DNA of 37,419 nucleotides, from positions 1 through 37,419 of the forward strand of contig CAIRCM010000096.1 in assembly GCA_903877125.1 (NCBI GenBank), in the 5' to 3' direction. The DNA is from an uncultured Acetobacteraceae bacterium. GTDB lineage: Bacteria; Pseudomonadota; Alphaproteobacteria; Acetobacterales; Acetobacteraceae. Position 1 is the stretch's first letter, and the number at the start of each line of letters is the position of its first letter. Below the pieces are notes generated by a model. The model made no database searches and had not been told where the DNA came from. It saw nothing but the letters and a program-made list of their open reading frames with translations. A program made the position numbers and the translations under genes. Positions 25,254 through 36,094 of the stretch are shown here, one piece after another.

Positions 25254-26429
25254 TTACCGCACCGGCACCGGACCCGTATAAACAGCGCGCGGCCTGATCG
25301 CATGCGGATCGCCCCGCTGCTCCAGCCCATGCGCGATCCAACCCACCGAACGCCCCAGCGCGAACAGCCCAAATGCCGCACCAGCCGGCAGCCCCAGATG
25401 CCGGCGCAGCGCCACCAGACCAAGATCGACATTGGGATACTGGCCGGTCAACGCCACGATCTGATCGATCCAGCCGCCCCACTCCGGCCGCGATGGCAGA
25501 ATCGCCGCCAGCAATGCCCGAGCCCGCACATCGCCTTCCGGATAAAGCGTGTGCCCAAACCCCGGCACCGCCTGACCACCTGACAATTGCTGCCGCACCA
25601 CTGTATCGGGACGCGGGGCCGCATCCAGCGTGTCCCAGAACGCCTCGATCCGCGCTGTTGTCCCGCCATGCCGAGGCCCCGAAAGCGCCGCCAAACCGCC
25701 GATCACCGCCGCCCGCAGGCTCGCCCCGGTCGAGGCAATGCAGCGAGCGGTAAAACTTGAAGCGTTCAACTCATGATCGGCGCAAAGCACCAGCGCCGTC
25801 CGCACCAGATCGGCCCCGGTCGTGTCCAGCGCCCACGCGGCCGCGCACTGCGCATGAACCGGTGCGGCATCCGGCTGCGTCCCCAACAGGCACGCCGCCA
25901 ACGCCCGCACCAATGCCCCGCACCCCGCCGCGAGCCTCGCCGGATCGCGCTGCCACGACGCCGTCGGATCGTCGCCCGTGGCGGCTGCGAACCGAGTCAG
26001 CAAATCGTCGGACGCCGACGTGACCCCGCCGGCCAACGGCTCTGCCGTCCCGCCAAACGGCACGTCCGCCGGAACCTGCCAGAGCAGTGCCGCCACCGCC
26101 TCCAATCCCGCCGATCGGGCCAGCGCCACCGCATCCGTGCCACGATAGTAAAGAGAACCGTCCGCCACTGTCGCGATCGACGATGCCAGCACCGGTGCTC
26201 CCCAGTTCAGCGCCGACCGAGCCACTGCCTTCGGCCGCCGCCCTGCTGCCCGCTGCTCGGCCAACCGTTCCACTGCCTCCGCCGAATATCGGCTCTCGCG
26301 GGAATGCGGATCGGGCAGGGCCGGCAAAAGCCCGCGGCTGACATAGGCGTAGAGGGATTGCCGGGCGATCCCAAGCCGGGCTGCCGTCTGTGCGGCGGTG
26401 AGGGTGGGGGGGATGTGGGCATCTTCCAT
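25254..26429 (-). CDS. MerR-type HTH fused to citrate synthase
   Basis: A 391-aa protein. Residues about 9-65 form a MerR/excisionase-like helix-turn-helix: LTAAQTAARLGIARQSLYAY, then VSRGLL and SRYSAEAVERLAEQR. The rest is a citrate-synthase fold with its acid-base set: H in CADHELNASSFTAR, GPRHGG, VPGFGHTLYPEGDVRA with the second His, and a C-terminal ALGRSVGWIAHGLEQR. It probably condenses an acyl-CoA with oxaloacetate or a related keto acid, or uses the fold as a ligand sensor for the HTH. ATG26429 is the natural start; a longer frame runs through the intergenic palindrome and looks non-coding. The gene is divergent from a CoA-transferase, and a 23-bp palindrome abuts its start codon, so autoregulation is plausible. 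Confidence 0.88.
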   Translation of the reverse strand: MEDAHIPPTLTAAQTAARLGIARQSLYAYVSRGLLPALPDPHSRESRYSAEAVERLAEQRAAGRRPKAVARSALNWGAPVLASSIATVADGSLYYRGTDAVALARSAGLEAVAALLWQVPADVPFGGTAEPLAGGVTSASDDLLTRFAAATGDDPTASWQRDPARLAAGCGALVRALAACLLGTQPDAAPVHAQCAAAWALDTTGADLVRTALVLCADHELNASSFTARCIASTGASLRAAVIGGLAALSGPRHGGTTARIEAFWDTLDAAPRPDTVVRQQLSGGQAVPGFGHTLYPEGDVRARALLAAILPSRPEWGGWIDQIVALTGQYPNVDLGLVALRRHLGLPAGAAFGLFALGRSVGWIAHGLEQRGDPHAIRPRAVYTGPVPVR

Positions 26430-26460
26430 ATTGATCAAGTTAATCAATATTGACGATACG
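26428..26460. promoter_or_regulatory. Candidate operator/promoter between citrate synthase and CoA-transferase
   Basis: ATATTGAT (26428-26435), seven bases, ATCAATAT (26443-26450): a perfect 8-bp dyad, strikingly AT-rich in this genome. It overlaps the minus-strand ATG. On the plus strand TTGATC (26431), an 18-bp spacer and GATACG (26455) could be the CoA-transferase promoter, with the dyad covering its spacer. The DNA-binding domain of the divergent citrate synthase is the obvious candidate to bind it. Confidence 0.5.
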
Positions 26461-26512
26461 AACAACCCAACCCACCCTCCCCAAACCACGACAAACCCGG
26501 CGGGAAATACCA

Positions 26513-27868
26513 ATGATCTACCTCGACACGATCTGGAACGCCCTCGGCGGCAATCCCCAAGCCCTGAACCGGATCGCCATGACCGGGGAGGGCGCCTTGT
26601 CCTCCGTCTTCCCCGTCACCGATCTCGCCGCTGCCACCATCGGGGCCGCTGGCCTCGCGGCGGCGGAACTCGCAGGCGCCAACCAAACCGTCCGGGTCGA
26701 CCGACGGCTGGCCTCGTTATGGTTCGGCATGACCGTCCGCCCTCAGGGATGGCAACTGCCGCCCGCATGGGACGCGGTCGCCGGGGACTATAAGACCCAG
26801 GACGGCTGGATCCGCCTGCACACCAACGCCCCGCACCACCGAACCGCCGCCCTCGCCGTCCTTGGAACCGCCAACGACCGCGACCAGGTCGCCAAAGCCG
26901 TCGCTAACTGGAACAAGGTGGATCTGGAATCCGCCATCGTCGCCACCAATGGCTGCGCCGCCGCGATGCGATCCCTCGATGATTGGCGCGCCCACCCGCA
27001 AGGCCGGGCCGTCGCCGCCGAACCTTTGCTGCACCTTGCCACCGGGTCGTCCGCCCCCGACGATCGCCCGATCTCCAGGACCCGCCCGCTCCAGGGAATA
27101 AAGGTGCTGGACCTCACCCGCGTCCTCGCCGGCCCCGTCGCCACCCGCTTCCTCGCCGGCCTCGGCGCCGAGGTCCTGCGCATCGATCCGCCGGACTGGA
27201 ACGAGGAAAGCCTCGAACCCGAGGTCACCTTGGGCAAAAGAACCGCGAGGCTCGACCTCCGAACCCCCTCTGGCCGCGCCACGCTCGACCATCTCCTCTC
27301 CGGCGCCGACATCCTGGTCCACGGCTACCGTGCGAACGCCTTGTCCCGCCTCGGCCTCGACGCCGCCGCCCGCCAGGCGATCCGCCCCGGCCTGATCGAC
27401 GTATCGCTCGACGCCTACGGCTGGACCGGACCCTGGCCCGAGCGCCGGGGCTTCGACAGCCTGGTGCAGATGAGCAGCGGGATCGCGAACGAAGGGATGC
27501 GCGTCCTCGGCAAGGACAAACCGCATCCGCTGCCGGTGCAGGCCCTGGATCACGCCGCCGGTTATATCCTCGCCGCCGCCGCGCTCATCGGCCTCAAACG
27601 GCGCCGCGAATCGGCCCGAGGCAGCATCGCCCGCACGTCCCTCGCTCGGGTCGCGGCACTCCTGACCGAACATCGCCAGCCCCCCGAAACCGCCGCCCTG
27701 GCCCCGGAAACCGAGGCTGACCTGGGCCCTGAAACCGAAGCTACCGCCTGGGGGGCTGCCCTCCGGATCGCGGCACCCGTCAGTATCGAGGATGCGCCCT
27801 TGTCATGGCGCGGTCGCCCGCCCGGGCCACTGGGTGCCTCGTCGCCTATGTGGGACGATCGGCGATAA
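26513..27868 (+). CDS. Class III CoA-transferase with lobes in swapped order
   Basis: A 451-aa CaiB/BaiF-type protein. Residues about 55-185 resemble the region that normally follows the catalytic domain (GDYKTQDGWIRLHTNAPHHR, NGCAAAMRSLDDWRAHPQG). The usual N-terminal block, IKVLDLTRVLAGPVATRFLA and LGAEVLRIDPP, only appears at about 198-230. It is followed by KRTARLDLRTPSGRATLDHL, and the catalytic Asp is in RRGFDSLVQMSSGIA (about residue 316). I have seen this order in a branch of ~450-480-aa CoA-transferases, so it is a family trait rather than a local rearrangement. ATG26513 has only a weak Shine-Dalgarno (CGGGAA). It is divergent from HTH-citrate synthase and may supply or release its CoA ester. 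Confidence 0.85.
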   Translation: MIYLDTIWNALGGNPQALNRIAMTGEGALSSVFPVTDLAAATIGAAGLAAAELAGANQTVRVDRRLASLWFGMTVRPQGWQLPPAWDAVAGDYKTQDGWIRLHTNAPHHRTAALAVLGTANDRDQVAKAVANWNKVDLESAIVATNGCAAAMRSLDDWRAHPQGRAVAAEPLLHLATGSSAPDDRPISRTRPLQGIKVLDLTRVLAGPVATRFLAGLGAEVLRIDPPDWNEESLEPEVTLGKRTARLDLRTPSGRATLDHLLSGADILVHGYRANALSRLGLDAAARQAIRPGLIDVSLDAYGWTGPWPERRGFDSLVQMSSGIANEGMRVLGKDKPHPLPVQALDHAAGYILAAAALIGLKRRRESARGSIARTSLARVAALLTEHRQPPETAALAPETEADLGPETEATAWGAALRIAAPVSIEDAPLSWRGRPPGPLGASSPMWDDRR

Positions 27869-27930
27869 GCACGGCGGCGCCGCATTTTGACCGCCGCCGG
27901 CAGGGTTCCGCTCGATCGGCACGGACGATG
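27869..27930. other. Convergent gap with GC-rich hairpin
   Basis: 62 bp between the CoA-transferase and selB stops. CGGCGGC and GCCGCCG pair around a 14-base loop containing ATTTTG. It might slow transcription from both sides, but there is no trailing T-run. Confidence 0.3.
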
Positions 27931-29781
<1,851 letters not shown>

Positions 29782-29861
29782 ACCCACCAGCCTAATCCGC
29801 CCCGGCTTGCCGAACCAGGGCCGCGGCGGCACTGTGCGGTCCGGGAACAGGAGACGGACAG

Positions 29862-30614
29862 ATGGACCTTAAAGGCACGGTTGCATTGGTGACGGGCGGC
29901 AACGGCGGCCTCGGGCAGCGGATCGGTCACGCGCTGGCGAAGGAGGGCGTGCATATCGCCGTGATGTACGCGCAGAGCCGCGAGCAGGCCGAAAGCGTGG
30001 CAACCGAGCTGAAATCGAAATATCAGATCAACGCGGCGGCGTTCCAGTGCGATATCACCGATCCCGCGGCGGTCACGCAGCTTGTCGCCGACGTGGTCAA
30101 ACGCTTCGGGCGTCTGGATATCCTGATCAACGACGCCGCCTACAACAAAGCGATCCCCTTCTCCGATCTGGATAATCTGACCGAATTCGAATGGGACAAG
30201 ATACTCGCCGTCAACCTCACCGGGCCGATGCGTATGATCAAGGCGGTGGCGCCGGTGATGAAGGCGCAGGGGCGGGGCCGGATCGTGAACATCTCGTCGG
30301 TGGCGGGCCTGCATCCGACGGGGTCGTCCATTGCCTATGCGGTATCGAAGGCTGGGCTGATTCATCTGACCCGCTGCATGGCGGTGGGGTTGGCGCCGGA
30401 GACGCTGGTCAATTGCGTCGCTCCCGGTCTGATCGAAGGAACGCGCGCCACGGCGAATCTGTTGCCGGAAATGGTCGCTCGGTCGGCCGCCGGCGCGGTG
30501 CTGAAAAAGGCCGCGGACAAGGACGATTGCGCCGATCAGGTGGTGACGATGTGCCGCACCGAAACCATGACCGGGCAGACGATCGTGATCGACGCCGGCC
30601 GTGTGTTCCATTAG
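29862..30614 (+). CDS. SDR-family oxidoreductase with NDAA variant
   Basis: A 250-aa short-chain dehydrogenase. The cofactor loop TGGNGGLG is at 11-18 and CDI at 63-65. Catalytic S145/S146 are in NISSVAG, and Y159 and K163 in AYAVSK. The structural NNAG motif is altered to NDAA (90-93), replacing the second Asn by Asp and the Gly by Ala. The tail [15 protein letters not shown] is shorter than the usual DGG. ATG29862 follows AGGAG at seven bases. It is divergent from selB (80 bp) with which it need not be related. The TAG stop is supplied by repeat copy B, and a peptide-type binding protein follows on the same strand 120 bp later. Confidence 0.88.
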   Translation: MDLKGTVALVTGGNGGLGQRIGHALAKEGVHIAVMYAQSREQAESVATELKSKYQINAAAFQCDITDPAAVTQLVADVVKRFGRLDILINDAAYNKAIPFSDLDNLTEFEWDKILAVNLTGPMRMIKAVAPVMKAQGRGRIVNISSVAGLHPTGSSIAYAVSKAGLIHLTRCMAVGLAPETLVNCVAPGLIEGTRATANLLPEMVARSAAGAVLKKAADKDDCADQVVTMCRTETMTGQTIVIDAGRVFH

Positions 30615-30719
30615 AGCGGGATCGCCAGGGGTGGAATCACACGGCGGCGTGAATCACGCGATCAAACAAAGATTTATAGAGCAGGATTGGGTCAACTTGA
30701 CCCGATCCTGCACTAGAGC
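30611..30719. repeat. Stop-codon repeat, copy B (longest)
   Basis: It begins TTAGAGCGGGATCGCCAGGG and ends CACTAGAGC, with TAGAGC at both ends. The left half carries GATCGC/GCGATC complementary arms (30619-30624 and 30658-30663) around TCACAC..GCGTGA. The right half folds as GCAGGATTGGGTCAA (30681-30695) against TTGACCCGATCCTGC (30697-30711), 15 bp with one G-T pair. Copies A and C are shorter versions. The SDR stop codon TAG (30612-30614) is part of the element. Confidence 0.8.
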
Positions 30720-30734
30720 AACAGAAGCCCGCAC

Positions 30735-32321
30735 ATGACAAACATCGGACGCAGAACGCTTCTCGGAACCGCCGGCGCGGCGTTGGCCATGCCCGCCCTC
30801 GCTGCCAGCGAGAAGGAGCGCGTTCTGCGGTTCATGCCGCAGGTCGATCTGGTCACGCTCGATCCGCATTACAGCATGACCAACGTGACACGGAACCACG
30901 GGGGGCTGGTGTTCGATCAGCTCTACGGAACCGATTCCACATCGCGCGCCCAGCCGCAGATGGCCGAGGGGCACACGGTCGAGGATGGCGGCAAGCGCTG
31001 GCGTATTCGCCTGCGTGAGGGACTGCGGTTCCACGATGGGGAACCGGTGCTCGCCCGGGACTGCGCCGCGTCGGTCCGTCGCTGGGGCCGGCGCGACGTT
31101 CTGGGTGTCGAATTGTTGAGCATCGCTGATGAAATCTCGGCGGCCGACGATCGCACGATCGAGTTCCGGTTCAAAAAGCCGTTTCCGAAACTGCCGGAAG
31201 CGCTGGGCAAGCCAGGCGCCTTCATGCCGGCGATGATGCCGGAACGGCTGGCGTCGGTCGATGCGTACAAACAAATTCCTGAGATCATCGGCAGCGGACC
31301 GTTCCGCTATGTGGCATCGGAACGATTGCAGGGCGTGCGCAACGTCTATGCCAAATTCGATGGCTACGTGCCGCGCTCCGACGGCAAGCCCGATCGCGGC
31401 ACGGGGCCGAAAATCGTGCATTTCGAGCGGGTGATCTGGACAACGATGCCCGACCAGGGGATCGCGCTGGCGGCGCTGCAGAAAGGCGAGCAGGACTGGT
31501 GGGAGTTCGCATCGCAGGATCTGCTGCCGATCATCCGCAAGGATCCCGCCCTGCGCGGCGAGGTGCTGGAAACCGAGGGTAATTGCGCCTTCATTCGCTT
31601 CAACCATCTGCAACCGCCGTTCAACCGGCCGGAAATGCGCAAGGTCATTCTCCGCGTCCTCGATCAGGAGGATTTTTGCGCCGCCGTGGGTGGCGCCGAT
31701 CCGGCGCTGCGCCGGCCGGGCACGGGGTTTTACCCGCCCGGCATGCCCGATGCGACCGATGCCGGCCTCGACGCCATCCGAACCAAGCTGACCGATGCCC
31801 AGGCCCGGCAGGCGTGGAAGGACGCCGGCTATAACGGCGAGAAAATCGTGCAGATCTCGCCAGCCGATTATCCCAATGTGCGCGCGGCCAACGAGGTGCT
31901 GGCGGACCTGCTGAAGCGGATCGGCATCAATCTGGACTATGTCAGCCTCGACTGGTCCTCGATGACCCAGCGGGTGATCAAGAAGGATCCGCCGGAAGCC
32001 GGCGGGTGGCATATTCACGCGCTGAACGTGCCCTGCATTTCCATTGCATCGCCGCTGGTCAATTCGCGCCTGCGCGGCACCGGGGCGGAGGAGTCGGGAT
32101 GGTTCACCGACGCCCGCTACGAGGAACTGCGCGGTCAGTGGATGCTGGCCGAAGAGCCCGCGGAACGTCGCCGACTCGCCGAGGAATTGCAGCGCGAATG
32201 CTTGGCGGCCGTGCCGTTGGTGCCCGCCGGCGTCACCCTCCAACCGGCGGCTTGGCGCGCCGACCTCGAGGGTGTTCTGGGCGGCGTGCCGAAATTCTGG
32301 AACGTGCGGCGTAAGACCTGA
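30735..32321 (+). CDS. Extracellular solute-binding protein family 5 (peptide/nickel type)
   Basis: A 528-aa periplasmic receptor of the DppA/OppA/NikA class. The N-terminus MTNIGRRTLLGTAGAALAMP is a twin-arginine-like signal peptide (RR at 6-7, hydrophobic core, ALAA cleavage at about 24). The mature part shows the family 5 sequence FMPQVDLVTLDPHYSMTNVT, LREGLRFHDGEPVLARDCAA, IIGSGPFRYV and the C-terminal hinge region FIRFNHLQPPFNRPEMRKVI. Length is normal. Start ATG30735 has only a weak upstream purine stretch (AACAGAAG). No dpp-type permease or ATPase gene is adjacent, so the transporter partner is elsewhere. It lies just after repeat copy B. Confidence 0.9.
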   Translation: MTNIGRRTLLGTAGAALAMPALAASEKERVLRFMPQVDLVTLDPHYSMTNVTRNHGGLVFDQLYGTDSTSRAQPQMAEGHTVEDGGKRWRIRLREGLRFHDGEPVLARDCAASVRRWGRRDVLGVELLSIADEISAADDRTIEFRFKKPFPKLPEALGKPGAFMPAMMPERLASVDAYKQIPEIIGSGPFRYVASERLQGVRNVYAKFDGYVPRSDGKPDRGTGPKIVHFERVIWTTMPDQGIALAALQKGEQDWWEFASQDLLPIIRKDPALRGEVLETEGNCAFIRFNHLQPPFNRPEMRKVILRVLDQEDFCAAVGGADPALRRPGTGFYPPGMPDATDAGLDAIRTKLTDAQARQAWKDAGYNGEKIVQISPADYPNVRAANEVLADLLKRIGINLDYVSLDWSSMTQRVIKKDPPEAGGWHIHALNVPCISIASPLVNSRLRGTGAEESGWFTDARYEELRGQWMLAEEPAERRRLAEELQRECLAAVPLVPAGVTLQPAAWRADLEGVLGGVPKFWNVRRKT

Positions 32322-32425
32322 GGTCCGATTTGCGGCTTGCTTAAGGGCAGCGTTCCGGGGTTGCTGTCCCCCCGGCCGATGCATCGCGACTCGGCACCCC
32401 CCGCTTTCCATGGTGACGCACGCGT

Positions 32426-35400
32426 ATGCCGACGCCCTATTCCTCGCAGGATTTGAGCCGCGTTTTCGATGCGCGGGCATTGACGCGTGGGCGGAGTCTG
32501 GGACTGGCCGGCGCGGTGGATGTTCGGCTGGACGGCGATGCCATCGTCGGCTCCGTTCAGGATCGCGACTTCCTTCGGACAGTCCGGATCGTGCCCGCCA
32601 CGATGGGGCGGCGGGTGGTGTTCGATCACGACTGTTCCTGCCGGATTCGGGCCTGCTCGCATCTGGCCGCCGCCGCCTTCGCCGCGCTGGACCGCTTCCC
32701 CGCCTTGCGCCGGCCGGAGCAGCAGACCTTCCTCGATACCCTCGCCGCACCGGTGCCGCAGAAGGAGCGGCAGCGGCTGGTGTTCGAACTCGCCCTGGCC
32801 GAGGGGCGTCATGCCTGCGTCGTCGTCGCGATGCGGGTGGGCGAACGCACCGGCGCCATCGTGGCGACGACCCCGCGGGAGGTCGCCGCGGATGAGACGG
32901 TTGATTCGGCCGTCCGCGATCTGGTGTTCCTGTTGGGGGAGGGGAGCGAGCCCCGCACCGGCGTCGCGCCGGACTTGGTGACCGACCTGCTCGATGCGCT
33001 GATCGAAACCGGTTGCGCGCGCTGGCACGCGGGCGGCCAACGCTTGACCAAGGGCGAAACCCGGGTATTCGCCTCCGCCGCCGCCGTGGCACTGCCGCCA
33101 CGGTCCGGTGTGATCGTGGCCGACAGCGGGCCGTGGTACGTCGATGCCGCGACCGGCGCCGTCGGGCGCATACGCATCCGAGCGGTTGCGTCCCCTCCGC
33201 CTCCGCCGCCGCAATCCAAGGTTGCCGCACCTGAACCCCCGCGCCGGCGCATCGAAACGGCGAGCAACGTCGAACTCGCCATCGTCGACCGGCCGATGAC
33301 GCCGGTTCTGCGCCTGACCCGCTTTCCCTGCCCGGACGAGCGCGGACGGATCGAGCAGCGTGACGCCCTTTTGCTGGAACTGGATTACGGCGGCACCGTC
33401 ATCCCATTCGACGACGAACGCCAGTTCGTGCGTGCCAACACGCCCTACGGGCCGGAATTCATTCGCCGCGACCGCAAAGCCGAGGCCGCCGCGCAGGAGG
33501 CGCTCCGCCAGGACGGACTGGTTCAGATGCGTATGGCCACGGGTCAGGCCGCCAAGGGGCGTCTCGTCTATGTGTTCCGCGGTCCCGATGCGCCGGAGAA
33601 CTGGCAGGCCTTCATTGCCGAACGGCTGCCGACCCTCGCCGCCCTGGGCTGGCAGAATGAGGTCGATGCGGCATTCGGTCCCCGCATCGCCGCGAGCCAG
33701 GGCCTGTGCGACATGCGCGTCGCCGATTCGGCCGAGGGCGGTTTCTCGCTCGATCTCGGTATCGACATCGACGGGGAGCGGCATCCCCTGCTGCCGATCC
33801 TGCTCCGCCTGCAGGACCGTGGCGGCATGGACACCGCGCGTGTCGTCGGCGGGGAGGTGATCACCAGCCTCGACGACGGACGCATCCTCAAACTCCCGGC
33901 GGAGCGGGTCGCGCGGCTGCTGGCGGTGATGGACGACCTCGCGGAAACCGCGCGGCGGGCGGCGGGCAACAAGCTGGAACTCGACGCCGATCAGGCCGCG
34001 GATGTGCTCGACCTCGAGGATATACTGGCCACCCGCTGGCAGGATGGTGCCGCCGCCCACGTCGCTCGGTTCCGGTCGGTGGACGAGGTGCCGGCGGTGC
34101 CCATCCCCGCCGGTTTCAATGCCGAACTGCGCCCGTATCAGCAGCACGGGGTCAACTGGTTGCAATACCTGCGCGCGAACGACTGCGGCGCCCTGCTGGC
34201 CGACGACATGGGGCTGGGCAAGACGGCGCAGACCATCGCGCATATCGCCATCGAGGAAGCCGCCGGCCGGCTGGATCGTCCCGCGCTGGTCATCGTCCCC
34301 ACCACCCTCGTCCCCAACTGGACCGCCGAGTTGGCTCGGTTCGCACCACATTTGCGGGTGGCCGTGCTCTACGGGCTCGACCGGCACGAACGGCGCGGCG
34401 AACTGGACGGCGTGCATGTGGTCGTGACGACATACACGGTCCTGACCCGCGATATCGAGGACATGGCCGCGCTGCCCTGGCATCTGGTGGTGCTGGACGA
34501 AGCGCAGGCGATCAAGAACCCCGGATCGAAGGCGACGCATGCGGTGTGCCGGTTGAAGGCACAGCAACGCGTGTGCCTGTCGGGCACGCCGATCGAGAAC
34601 AATCTGGGGGAACTGTGGTCGCAGTTCGCCTTCCTGATGCCGGGATTGCTGGGGACACGGAAGAACTTCACCCGCCGGTTCCGCTCCCCGATCGAGAAGG
34701 ACGGCGATCCGGTCCGCCGGCGCCAGCTCTCGGTGCGCATCCGCCCGTTCATCCTGCGCCGCACGAAATCCGCCGTGGCCACCGAACTGCCGCCGAAACA
34801 CACGATCCTGCGGCGGATCACTTTGGCACCGGATCAGCGCGAACTCTACGAAACGATCCGCGAAACGATGCAGGCCCGGGTCGCGGAAGGCATTGCCGAA
34901 CGCGGTATCGCGCGCAGCCATGTGCTGGTGCTCGATGCCCTGCTGAAGCTGCGGCAGGTCTGCTGCGATCCCCGGCTGGCGTCCAAGGGGGCTGGCGGAT
35001 CGTCGAGCAAGCTGACCGACATGCTGGAAATGGTGTCCGAGATGATCGCCGAAGGACGCCGCATCCTGCTGTTTTCGCAGTTCACGTCGATGCTCGACCT
35101 GATGAAGGCGCCGCTGACCGAGGCCGGTATTCCCTTCGTCGAACTGCGCGGCGACACGGCCGATCGCGCCGAACCGGTACGCGCGTTCGAGGCCGGGGAG
35201 GTGCCGCTGTTCCTGATCAGCCTGAAGGCCGGCGGGCGCGGTCTGAACCTGGTTTCCGCCGATACCGTCATCCACTACGACCCCTGGTGGAACCCCGCGG
35301 TCGAGGATCAGGCGTCCGACCGCGCCCACCGCATCGGGCAGACAAAATCGGTGTTTGTCTACAAGCTGATCGCCGCCGATACGGTCGAGGAGCGGATCGT

Positions 35401-35530
35401 CGAATTGCAGGAACGCAAAGCCGCCTTGGCCGCGATCGCGTTGAGCGAGGACGGTGTCGGCCTGCCGCCAATCGATGAAGACGATATCGACTTCCTCTTC
35501 GGCACCGACCAGCGGCAATTGGCGGCGTGA
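32426..35530 (+). CDS. SWIM zinc-finger SNF2-family helicase
   Basis: A 1034-aa SNF2-like ATPase that translocates on double-stranded DNA. An N-terminal SWIM zinc finger (C70-x-C72-x4-C77-x-H79, CSCRIRACSH) suggests nucleic-acid or protein binding. Residues about 100-560 form the bacterial SNF2 accessory region, with a Pro-rich break near 255-275. The ATPase core starts at about 565 (LRPYQQHGVNWLQYLR). It contains Walker A DDMGLGKT (about 590), Walker B/motif II LDEAQ (about 689), motif III LSGTPIENNLGELWSQF, and in lobe 2 FSQFTSMLDLM, LISLKAGGRGLNLVSADTVI and motif VI DRAHRIGQTKSV (about 964). All helicase motifs look intact. It is monocistronic with no restriction, phage-defence or partner genes adjacent, so repair/transcription-associated roles are the default. 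Confidence 0.95.
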   Translation: MPTPYSSQDLSRVFDARALTRGRSLGLAGAVDVRLDGDAIVGSVQDRDFLRTVRIVPATMGRRVVFDHDCSCRIRACSHLAAAAFAALDRFPALRRPEQQTFLDTLAAPVPQKERQRLVFELALAEGRHACVVVAMRVGERTGAIVATTPREVAADETVDSAVRDLVFLLGEGSEPRTGVAPDLVTDLLDALIETGCARWHAGGQRLTKGETRVFASAAAVALPPRSGVIVADSGPWYVDAATGAVGRIRIRAVASPPPPPPQSKVAAPEPPRRRIETASNVELAIVDRPMTPVLRLTRFPCPDERGRIEQRDALLLELDYGGTVIPFDDERQFVRANTPYGPEFIRRDRKAEAAAQEALRQDGLVQMRMATGQAAKGRLVYVFRGPDAPENWQAFIAERLPTLAALGWQNEVDAAFGPRIAASQGLCDMRVADSAEGGFSLDLGIDIDGERHPLLPILLRLQDRGGMDTARVVGGEVITSLDDGRILKLPAERVARLLAVMDDLAETARRAAGNKLELDADQAADVLDLEDILATRWQDGAAAHVARFRSVDEVPAVPIPAGFNAELRPYQQHGVNWLQYLRANDCGALLADDMGLGKTAQTIAHIAIEEAAGRLDRPALVIVPTTLVPNWTAELARFAPHLRVAVLYGLDRHERRGELDGVHVVVTTYTVLTRDIEDMAALPWHLVVLDEAQAIKNPGSKATHAVCRLKAQQRVCLSGTPIENNLGELWSQFAFLMPGLLGTRKNFTRRFRSPIEKDGDPVRRRQLSVRIRPFILRRTKSAVATELPPKHTILRRITLAPDQRELYETIRETMQARVAEGIAERGIARSHVLVLDALLKLRQVCCDPRLASKGAGGSSSKLTDMLEMVSEMIAEGRRILLFSQFTSMLDLMKAPLTEAGIPFVELRGDTADRAEPVRAFEAGEVPLFLISLKAGGRGLNLVSADTVIHYDPWWNPAVEDQASDRAHRIGQTKSVFVYKLIAADTVEERIVELQERKAALAAIALSEDGVGLPPIDEDDIDFLFGTDQRQLAA

Positions 35531-35665
35531 GCGGGGCGCATCGCGGTTCGGACCTCGCGCCCGACGTCAAGCCAACGCCCGTCGGCAAGTGCGCCGGCCG
35601 GCCGTTGGCCAAGCGGCGCGTTCCGGCCTAGTCTGTCGCCGAATGCGAGGCGAAAGAGGAAACCC

Positions 35666-36094
35666 ATGAGCGACTGGAGCAAGGTGACGCGGCCCATCCC
35701 CGTCCCCGACGAATGGACCAAACCTTTCTGGGCTGCCGCCAAGAGGCACAGTCTGGAGATGCAGCGTTGCCAGAGCTGCGGCCATTTTCAACACCCGCCT
35801 TATGCCACGTGCACGCAGTGCATCGGCGTCGATCTGAAGTTCGAGCCCGTGCGCGGCCAGGGCAAAATTTACGCCTACACCATCATGTATCACACCGGCG
35901 ACAAGCGGTTCGCCTCCGCGGTGCCCTATGCCTCCATCATCGTCGAACTCGACGATGCCCCAGGCGCCTTCATGGCCGGCAATCTGCTCGGCGCCGAATA
36001 TACCGAGGCCAAGGTCGGGCGGCGCGTCGAAGTCATCTTCGAAAAACTGAACGACGATATCACGCTGCCGCAATTCAAGCTGGCGGGGGAATGA
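35666..36094 (+). CDS. DUF35 zinc-ribbon/OB-fold acyl-CoA-associated protein
   Basis: A 142-aa protein with a rubredoxin-like zinc ribbon (C35, C38, C49, C52: CQSCG...CTQC) followed by an OB fold (GQGKIYAYTIMYHTG, VPYASIIVELDD, GRRVEVIFEKL). DUF35 proteins form tight complexes with thiolase-like enzymes, including the steroid side-chain aldolases and ketothiolases of archaea, and help bind the acyl-CoA. The AGAGGA at about 35655 is well placed for ATG35666. Its stop overlaps the start of the thiolase-like gene (ATGA), so the two products are very likely made in equal amounts and form one complex. Confidence 0.9.
   Translation: MSDWSKVTRPIPVPDEWTKPFWAAAKRHSLEMQRCQSCGHFQHPPYATCTQCIGVDLKFEPVRGQGKIYAYTIMYHTGDKRFASAVPYASIIVELDDAPGAFMAGNLLGAEYTEAKVGRRVEVIFEKLNDDITLPQFKLAGE

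Noticed and set aside
27869-27930. Possible tRNA-Sec gene next to selB
   Set aside because: The GC hairpin does not extend to a cloverleaf. I found no acceptor stem, UCA anticodon loop or proper T-arm.
30654-35518. Very long minus-strand open frames (858 and 1127 codons) opposite the binding-protein and helicase genes
   Set aside because: They are antisense to clearly conserved proteins, are rich in Arg, Gly and Gln, and show no domains. They arise from strong G/C bias at codon third positions.
35713-36090. Upstream extension of the thiolase-like frame through the DUF35 gene
   Set aside because: It is an out-of-frame reading of the DUF35 gene; the ATG overlapping its stop is the natural start.
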